Origin: Rheum nobile
Lineage: Eukaryota; Streptophyta; Magnoliopsida; Caryophyllales; Polygonaceae
NCBI GenBank assembly: GCA_027886185.1
Contig: WOAB01000838.1
Span: 434,001-498,000, forward strand
Reading direction: 5' to 3'
DNA: 64,000 nucleotides
A program made the position numbers and the translations under genes. Each line of letters begins with the position of its first letter. The stretch's first letter is position 1. Positions 56,776-64,000 of the stretch are shown here, piece after piece. The notes beneath the pieces are model-generated. The model did no database searches. It was not told where the DNA came from and saw only the letters and a program-made list of their open reading frames with translations.

Positions 56776-58515
56776 CTGTCTGCAGCCTTGTAGGAACTAG
56801 CTCTCCCTGTTGGTTTTCCACAACTGTAATCCCTCCTTTCTTCGGGACAACCTGTGTAGGACTAACCCATTTACTGTCAGAGATAGGAAAGATCATACCT
56901 GCTTGTAGGAGTTTCAGGACTTCTTTCTTTACAACCTCCATCATAGGTGGGTTCAGACGCCTCTGTGGCTGCCTAGATGGCTTCTCCTCTCCTTCTAGCA
57001 GAATACGGTGCATGCAGGTGGTAGGGATGATTCCCTTGATGTCAGCAATGGTCCATCCAATTGCTGTTTTATGTTCTTTGAGAACCACCACCAGTCTCTC
57101 TTCCTGATCCTTGGTGAGCTTGCTTGAGATGATCACCGGTAATGTCTCCTTGTTTCCAAGAAATACATACTTGAGGTGATCGGGAAGTTGCTTTAACTCA
57201 ACCACTGGTGCCTGCACAATAGAGGGTAAAAGCTTTTCGCTAGGCAAGGTTAGTGGTATAGGTGATTTACCTGGTAGCTCAAGAGGAAGCTTATAGTAAG
57301 CATCCATCTCATTGACAACTTCCTGCATGTCAGTAGATAAAGTGAAATCCAAACTAGAATCAACAATAATAGATTGCATGTCATCTAGGCAGTCCACATC
57401 AAAAATATCTTGCACCACAGACTCAAGTACATCAATTGCACATAGAGAATGATCATCATAAGGATATTTCATGGCTTCATAGATATTGTAATTAATAGTT
57501 TGGCCATCAAATTCCATAGTCAAGGAACCAGTACTCACATTAATCTTTGTATTGGCGGTTTTCAGGAATGGGCTCCCTAACAGAATAAGGGTTGCTTGCT
57601 TATCATGTTCCATATTAAGCACAAAGAAGTCAACAGGAAAAGTAAGATCACCAACCATATTCAATACATCCTCCACTATCCCTATAGGATGCATACTAGA
57701 TCGATCAGCTAACTGAATGGAAATATTAGTCGCATGCATGGGTCCTAATCTTAAGGATTCACAAAGGGATGAAGGTATAACATTAATGGAGGCACCCAAA
57801 TCTAACATAGCTTTATTGAACTTGGTACCTCCAATAGTAATTGGAATGGTGAACATACCTGGGTCTCCACACTTCTTGGGTAAGCACTTCTAAAACATAG
57901 CTGAAACATGTTCGCTTACCTTCACCTTCTTCTTGCTGTTCCTATCCTGATTTCTCTTTGTTGTGCACATCTGCTTCAAGAACTTAGCATAACGAGGAAC
58001 AAATTTGATCAAATTAAAGAGAGAAATGTTTACCTCAATGTTTCTGAACATCTCAAACATGTCCTTGTCCTGCACAAGTGGCTTGGTACGCTTCAATGCA
58101 GATGGGAATGGTGGAACAGGCTTCCAATCAGGAGAATTCGGAGTCGTGGACTCCTTCTCATCTTCTACATCAGCTACAGGGAGGCGGCGGTCGCCGTAAG
58201 GCTGGCGGCGGTCACCGCTGACATCGTCAGAATTCTCGGAAATTTCACCATCACGGCGATCACTGCTTTCTGGGCGGCGGTCGCCGTAAGTTTGGCAGCG
58301 GTCGCCGCCAGACTCTGCCTCCAATTCCGGCTTTTTTTCCTTGTTGGTCTCTGAATTGTCCTCTTCGAGTCTCTTCCCACTTCGCAGAGTTACAACACTG
58401 ACATTACGAATGTTCGGGTTCGCTTCCGTTTGAGATGGAAGTTTACCAGAATCCTTCGCTTCAAGTTTACTCACCGCTTGAGAGATCTGACCCACATGTC
58501 TTTCTAAGTTCTGCA
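56776..58515 (-). pseudogene. Athila-like gag C-terminus and protease
   Basis: Gag frame from MQNLERHVGQ to HVSAMF, with TAG at 57890-57892 (normally Gln), then the same frame through CGDPGMFTIPITIGG into protease (LDLGASINVIPSSLCES, ILLGSPFLKTANTKINV). The frame continues toward RT (PKKGGITVVEN) but is broken near 56765 by a small templated insertion that duplicates a TTGTGGAAAACCAAC block. The Gag contains the GDRR-repeat stretch encoded by the GC palindromes at 58178-58312. The 5' end is cut by the Tekay LTR. Confidence 0.82.
58178..58312. repeat. GC-rich palindromic repeats inside Athila gag
   Basis: GGCGGCGGTCGCCGTAAG-type units recur about four times. In the gag frame they encode repeats of the GDRRxxYGDRRxxx kind, so the repeat spread without breaking the frame. 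Confidence 0.75.
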
Positions 58516-60792
58516 TGTAACACCCCCAAATCCTCTTGAAAGTATTACTGCCAGTGACCTCGAATATTATATCCCGAAGTCACCCCAGGCTTTTCCAGTT
58601 GATATAAACCACAATTGTAATACCAAATATTACAACTTTTATTAAAACCAAAGTCTCGGAAGTACCACATGATTCAGAAAACTACAAAATACAATATCAG
58701 AATTATTACAACGGAAGTCTTAAAACATATAAATATAGCACAACGGAAGTCTTTTAAACAAAGCAACAAAATAACTTGTAAAAACACCGTCATCTCCATA
58801 GTCGCTCTAGCCCTCTCGGATCCTCAGTTTATCTGATGTGCCGAATCGAACGGATGACACCAGCCAACAAAGCAGATAACAAATGCGGTTGGTTAGTCTA
58901 AATGAATAGACCATGCAAGGGCACAAATCAGAGTGGTTCGAAGTAGTCGTATTAGGTTAGACTCTTCGTCGCTCGAATAATAACCGAGTACGCTAGTCAA
59001 CCTTCATACTTCTACTAGAATACATGAAAAGGCATGATTTAAGAGAAGATTCTGGAAGACCGAGTCTTACAGAAATCAATCCCACAGAAGACTCCAATGA
59101 ATTGAGTCTTATCGGAAATATGACAAATGTTGGGAACATAAATAATCACACAATCACAGTATCGCATACGAGCGATTTAAAAGTTAAGACGAGTTTTTCC
59201 TAGCTGCACTATCGCCTAGCTACACTAACCGCCAAGGTATATTCATTATGTGCGTCAAGAGCACTTATCTGAATTAATTCCAAAACATGCATCATATTAT
59301 AGGCTTTTAGATATGTGTTCCGCCATGAGGGACACATATCGAAGGAATGGACCCCGCAGTTTCCAAACCTCAACATCCACATCACAACCACATCTTGTTG
59401 GTGTCAGGGTCTCCGCTGCCCTTTTACCAATAATTATCAAGAACGACTGGACCGCACATAGAGCCCATCGTTCCTACGAATACTCGTGCTAACTAAACAG
59501 TTCAACACAACCATAAATCACATCAAAGCCATCAAGGCCTACATCTACATAATATATATATGTATAATAGCGTTGATTGTAGCAGAAATACAACCTATTA
59601 AAATATCATATTTTAGTCATATTTATTAACACCACTGTTCCCAACTTAAGTAGATGAATCATCCCAAATTAATTAACAACAAACAATTGATAATTAATGG
59701 AAGTATGGAATGATGAGCAAGAGCGAACCGCCACTTGCCTTAGATTAATGAAGTCTGAGATGACATAGGATTCCGGGCTTGACACAGGAACCGATCTGGA
59801 AACGCAGATCCTTCAGATCGGCCCATAAAGAAACCCTAAGTTAGACCCAATATTTATATAATTGAATCTAAAAGAATATGAAAGGAACGGTGCCGATCGA
59901 TCGTCACAGAAGCCGAGGCCGAAACAGGCCAAAACTTCTGGACGGCGGTCAGCGGCGATCGCCGCCTACCTTACAGTGGGCACCGCTGTTCATGGTGGAG
60001 GTCTCCGTCATGATCGGAACAGAAAACGCGAGGAGAGAATCTCACCGGCGTTGCTCGTTTCGACTTCTTACTCGAAAGCCTTGGTTTCTATGCCTCTTGG
60101 ACCACCAAAGCAACACTTTACAACCACCAATAAGCACCAACAAAGCTCAGATGAGAGCAAGAAAAATTCCGGCGAGAGGCTTCGAAATTCTGGCGAGGCA
60201 ATTGGGAGAGATTACGATCGGTTTTGTGCCCAAAACCATCTGATAACTCCTCCTTAAATAGCCAACTAATGGCTAAGCATCAGCTAATCCACCAAGTGAA
60301 GCAAACGACGCGTGGCAAAGAAAATCGGGGCGATTGTCAGAACTTCGGCGACCTTGACTTTCAACCTGACAGTTTTGGGCTTTGCGGCGGTCGCTGCCAT
60401 ACCCACGGCGGTCGCCGTTCTTGAATTTGGTATGGCGGCGATCGCCGCCAAACCCACGGCGGTCGCCGCTTGTCAGACCACTTGCCTGAGAAGATAACGT
60501 TGTCAGAGGCTAGTGGCGGCGGTCGCCTCCATACCTACGGCGGTCGCCGCCAAGGCCCTTTTTCGTCCGTTTCAATCTTGGAACAATTTGGCCTTAGCAC
60601 GGGATAAAAATAGTTGTACACGAACGAGTATTAAGTCCCGAAATACGTCGAATGTATTTAATTTACTAAGAAAAATATATTACAGAGATTGAGAACATTA
60701 CAGAATGTCTTTCTGTCTCCGAATTTAATTCGACGTACGAAATGGGTGTCTGGGAAAATCCCAAAGCCCTTACAAAAGTACGGGGTATCACA
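58516..60792 (-). repeat. 3' LTR of the Tekay-like element (2277 bp)
   Basis: On the minus strand it runs from TGTGATACCCCG to GGGGGTGTTACA; the polypurine tract precedes it. The flank on the Athila side is CTGCA. Its length fits Tekay/Del LTRs. It contains GC palindrome clusters and no coding region; ORFs near 59862-60257 are not recognised. Confidence 0.82.
59937..60560. repeat. GC-rich palindromic repeat cluster in the Tekay LTR
   Basis: Paired units such as GGCGGCGATCGCCGCC, a short spacer (AAACCCA, ATACCCA or ATACCTA), then CGGCGGTCGCCG occur at about 60383, 60433 and 60515. Related units lie at 59940-59970. Confidence 0.8.
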
Positions 60793-60812
60793 TCACCTCC
60801 CCCTTAAAAGAA
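60793..60812 (-). other. Polypurine tract of the Tekay-like element
   Basis: TTTTAAGGGGGAGGTGA on the minus strand lies directly before the LTR terminal TG. Confidence 0.85.
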
Positions 60813-60828
60813 GTTTCGATCCCGAAAC

Positions 60829-62617
60829 TTAGGTCGTAAATAACTCGGGAAAACGTCTGAGCATATCTGCCTCAGTCTCCGACGTTTCCCAAGTAACTGC
60901 TTCTGTTCCTGACTTGGACCACATAATTCGTACCAATGGCACGATCTTATTGCGCAAATGCTTCACACGATGATCGAGAATGCGCACAGGTATTTCCTCA
61001 TAAGTACCATTCGCTTGGATCTCGATGTCTTCATAACTCAGCACATGACATTCATATGGCACATATTTCCTCAACAAGGATACGTGGAACACGTTGTGCA
61101 CTGGATGTGCCGATGGCGGTAATGCCAAACGGTACGCTAGAGATCCTACCCTATCGAGGATCTCAAATGGTCCCACGTAGCGAGGGTTGAGCTTCCCACG
61201 CTTCCCAAATCTGAATACACATTTGGATGGCGATATTTTGACAAACACTTTATCACCGACCTCAAACTCAACATTCCTACGCTTCGGATCAGCGTAAGAC
61301 TTTTGTCGATTCTGAGCTGTCAATATCCTTTGTCTTATCAAAGCAATGTCCGAGGCAGTCCTTTCGACTAACTCTGGTCCAAGCAGAATCTTGTCGGCAT
61401 TCTCATCCCAACAAATCGGAGATCTGCACTTTCGACCGTACAATGCCTCAAATGGAGCCATCTTGATAGTAGCATGCCAGCTATTGTTGTATGTGAACTC
61501 AATTAGACTCAGGATGTCCTCCCAGCTAGTTGAACGATCGAGTACACAAGCTCTCAGCAAATCTTCCAAGGTCTGGATGGTCCTTTCATATTGCCCATCC
61601 GTCTGAGGATGAAACGCGGTACTGAACCTTAACTCGGTTCCCATGGCCTTGTGCAATTCTTTCCAGAATTTAGACATGAATCGGCCATCACGATCCGATA
61701 CAATGGTCTTCGGAGCACCATGCAAACGGATAACCTCGTGTAAAAACACTTCTGACAGCTTCTGGGTTCCCCATGTTGTCTTGATAGCCACAAAGTGAGC
61801 ACTCTTTGTGAGCCTGTCAACAATAACCCAAATAACATCTTTCTGACTTCGAGTCTTGGGCAGCCCTGTGATGAAATTCATTGCAATGTCTTCCCACTTC
61901 CATTCTGGAACTGGAAGTGGTAGCAATTCTCCACCGGGTCTTCGGTGTTCTATCTTGACCTTCTGGCAAGTCAAGCATTTCGCCACGAACTCGGCCACAT
62001 CCCACTTCATATTGGGCCACCAGAACTTCATTCTGAGGTCCTTGTACATCTTGCTAGAGCCAGGATGTACAGAATAGGCTGACGAATGGGTTTCCCTCAT
62101 CACCAGTTGGCGAAGACCAACAACGTCAGGCACACAGATCCGGTCCCGAAACCAAAGTGATCCATCATCCTGAATCACGAAACCAGGAGCTTTTCCATCC
62201 ATCACTTCGCTACACAGCTTTACCAAGATCACATCATCAACCTGCTTCTCTCTGATCTGATCAAGAAGCGTAGCTTGGATCTCAAGCATGCTCAGGTATC
62301 CACGACGCTGATCGTACAAGACTTCGATCCCGCACGATTCTTGGTTCAGCCTGGTCTGAGCAACAAGCAAAGCCACTACAGTCTCGTGCGACGTCTTCCG
62401 GCTCAATGCATCAGCTACTACATTAGCCTTATCCGAATGATACAGCAATTCGATGTCGTAGTCTTTGAGTAGCTCCAACCAGCGACGTTGTCTCATATTC
62501 AGCTCCTTCTGAGTAAATATATATTTGAGACTCTTGTGATCCGTGAAGACTTGGCATCTCACCCCGTAGAGATAGTGTCTCCAAATCTTCAGTTCTACAA
62601 AAGAAACTCTTGTTATC
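60829..62617 (-). pseudogene. Tekay-like pol: RNase H end, integrase, chromodomain
   Basis: A long clean frame of about 590 codons, truncated at its N-terminus. It reads RNase H (WRHYLYGVRCQVFTDHKSL, then VVADALSRK), the integrase zinc domain (VMRETHSSAYSVHPGSSKMY, CLTCQKVK), the DDE core (FITGLPKT, VDRLTKSAHFV, VSDRDGRF, HPQTDGQYERT), the GPY/F-type C-terminal domain (NPRYVGPFEIL) and a chromodomain-like tail (VRILDHRVKHLRNKIVPLVR, VTWE). The chromodomain would steer integration to particular chromatin. The frame is open to the stop at 60829, so this half looks young. Confidence 0.9.
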
Positions 62618-62640
62618 CGTGAAGACTTGGCCAACAAAGA
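62590..62640. other. Rearrangement junction between Tekay and copia fragments
   Basis: About 25 bp here (ACTCTTGTTATCCGTGAAGA and on) repeat the Tekay sequence at 62529-62553 with one change. Both elements are truncated here, which points to a deletion joined with templated filler. Confidence 0.7.
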
Positions 62641-64000
62641 AACTTGAACAATGAAAGAGTTTGAAAGAATAATGAGGACCAAAGGACACGAACTAAGAAA
62701 ATTTTATCAAAGCATTTTTAAGAAACCATTATGGAAAAGAGGGTTTGTAGCAAAAGATATAACACAGAGATACCAAGACTTAACAAGTGAAGGATCTTAT
62801 ACTAGTTAATCAGGGGAACTGGAGAAGAGCCTTTAAGCTAAGGTCACTGCTAGGTTATAAGAATCATTCCCAATTCTAATCTAAGGTTCTCAAAGGGAAC
62901 TCTATTCAAAGCTTTGGTGAATATGTCTGCAACCTGATCTTCAGTTCTACAAAATTTCATAATGATGTTCCCTTTTTCAACATGATCTCTAAGAAAATGA
63001 TGTCTTATGTCTATATGCTTGGTCCTAGTATGATGCACAGGATTCTTAGAAATGTTTATAGTACTAGTGTTATCACAAAGAATAGTGAGAGGACCATAAG
63101 ACATACCGAAATCCGCGAGTTGTTGCTTTAGCCAGAGGAGTTGGGAACAACAGGAGGCAGCAGCAATGTACTCGGATTCTGTGGTGGAGAGAGAGACTAA
63201 GACTTGTTTCTTTGAGCCCCATGACACGAGGCAAGGGCCTAGGAACTGTGCCATTCCAGATGTGCTTTTCCTATCCACCAAGTATCCAGCATAATCCGCA
63301 TCAGTGAAACCCATCAGCTCAAAGGGACATTCTTTGGGGTACCAAATGCAGAGTGAATCAGTTCCCTTGAGATATCGGAGTATCCTTTTTACAGCAGCCA
63401 AGTGGGTTTCTCTTTGACAAGATTGGAACCTAGCACACAAGCCAATAACAAAAACAATGTCTGGGCGACTAACGGTTAGATACATGAGTAAGCATATCAT
63501 ACCTCTATAGAGTTTCTCTTCTATTAGAGGACTCGAATGGTCCTTGTCCAAATGAGGAATGGTGGAGATGAGAGTGGAGAGAGGCTTGCATGAATCCATT
63601 TTGAACTTCTTCAGTAGTTCCCTGACATACTTCTGTTGGTGAATTTATATACCATCTTTCTTTTGAGTGATTTGCAATCCGAGGAAGAAAGTGAGTTCCC
63701 CAATTAGGCTCATTTCAAATTCACTGCTCATCAAGTCTTTGAACTTGTCTACAAGGGACAGGTTAGTGGAACCAAAAATGATATCATCGACATAAATTTG
63801 AACCACTAAGATGCTACCTTCTTCTTCTAGGATGAAGAGAGTCTTATCAATGACTCCACGCCTGTAGCCATTTGAGAGTAGGAACTGGGCAAGACGATCA
63901 TACCAAGCTCTGGGAGCTTGCTTGAGGCCATACAACGCTTTATCTAGAAAGTAGACATGGTCGGGATGATCATCGTCTTCAAAGCCAGGTGGTTGCTTGA
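62636..64000 (-). mobile_element. Sir-5: copia fragment (pol 3' part and spacer)
   Basis: It is of the Sir-2/Sir-4 type. It starts within the pol to third-ORF spacer (homologous to about 38791 onward) and contains RNase H and RT, running off the right window edge. Third ORF and 3' LTR are missing on this side. Confidence 0.87.
62850..64000 (-). pseudogene. pol: Sir-5 pol (RT and RNase H)
   Basis: RT with LYGLKQAPRAWYDRLAQFLL and YVDDIIFGSTN, RNase H with DADYAGYLVDRKSTSG, TESEYIAAAS and DNTSTINIS, ending GMILIT at 62850. One in-frame TAA at about 63643-63645 replaces Gln before IHQQKYVREL. The frame is otherwise open and continues past base 64000. Confidence 0.9.

Larger units (their letters stand above)
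54216..58515 (-). mobile_element. Athila-like Ty3/gypsy element, gag to integrase
   Basis: From right to left: C-terminal gag, protease, RT, RNase H, integrase. The wording of protease (DLGASINVIPSSL) and integrase (GKACHLPVELEHKAYWAVK) is typical of the Athila lineage. The N-terminal gag and 5' LTR were displaced by insertion of the Tekay element at 58515/58516. Nonsense codons and one frameshift inactivate it. Confidence 0.85.
58516..62635 (-). mobile_element. Tekay/Del-like chromovirus, 3' half
   Basis: From right to left: RNase H, integrase, chromodomain-type C-terminus, polypurine tract, 2277-bp 3' LTR. The LTR abuts Athila gag, which shows insertion into that element. The 5' half (gag, protease, RT) is missing: the sequence jumps to a copia fragment near 62635. 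Confidence 0.85.

Noticed and set aside
59862..60257. Protein-coding gene of about 130 codons in the Tekay LTR
   Set aside because: It lies inside an LTR, spans the GC palindromes and shows no recognisable domain; overlapping frames are equally open.
60380..60560. CRISPR-like array of spaced GC palindromes
   Set aside because: Spacers are short and non-unique, repeats vary, the host is a plant and there are no cas genes; it is a palindromic repeat in a retrotransposon LTR.

Overview
This window is plant nuclear DNA, most likely from a flowering plant (probably a eudicot) with a repeat-rich genome. It is almost wholly nested transposable elements: Ty1/copia elements with tRNA-iMet primer sites, Ty3/gypsy elements of three kinds (Tat-like, Athila-like, chromodomain-bearing Tekay/Del-like) and an L1-type LINE. 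I recognise no ordinary host gene, rRNA, tRNA or CRISPR array. Element names (Sir-1 to Sir-5) are mine; lineage calls rest on motif recognition, since no search could be run.

Layout. 1-4280 (-): 5' part of a Tat-like gypsy element, inserted in a LINE (4281 to about 7992, -). About 7993-8761: a probable solo copia LTR. 9498-19037 (+): Sir-1, a Sirevirus-type copia element with an extra piece of internal sequence outside its 5' LTR. 19879-30470 (+): Sir-2, complete, with a near-perfect target duplication. 30945-51239 (-): Sir-3, a second copia subfamily, split by Sir-4 (34831-45414, -) with a perfect GTTAT duplication inside the Sir-3 RNase H region. 51323-58515 (-): Athila-like gypsy and its 3' side. 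58516-62635 (-): 3' half of a Tekay-like gypsy element, inserted in the Athila gag. 62636-64000 (-): Sir-5, a copia pol fragment running off the window. The short stretches between elements look like unique, AT-rich, gene-free DNA.

How the copia elements are built. Each has LTRs of about 0.84-1.14 kb, an iMet primer site, gag, pol (protease, integrase, reverse transcriptase, RNase H), a spacer of about 0.8 kb, a third ORF related to the putative plant transposon protein family, and several polypurine tracts before the 3' LTR.

Main discovery. gag and pol appear to be joined by RNA splicing. Sir-2, Sir-3 and Sir-4 carry a phase-0 GT-AG intron of 998, 971 and 999 nt between gag and pol. Unspliced RNA would give a long Gag with a coiled coil and a second zinc knuckle, ending at a stop inside the intron. 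Spliced RNA would give a Gag-Pol fusion. Sir-1 lacks exactly this intron and looks like a reverse-transcribed copy of spliced RNA. A second 98-nt GT-AG segment inside pol is precisely missing at the same base position from both Sir-1 and Sir-3, as expected of a cryptic exonic intron (exitron). These are inferences from comparing copies within this window; RNA data would settle them.
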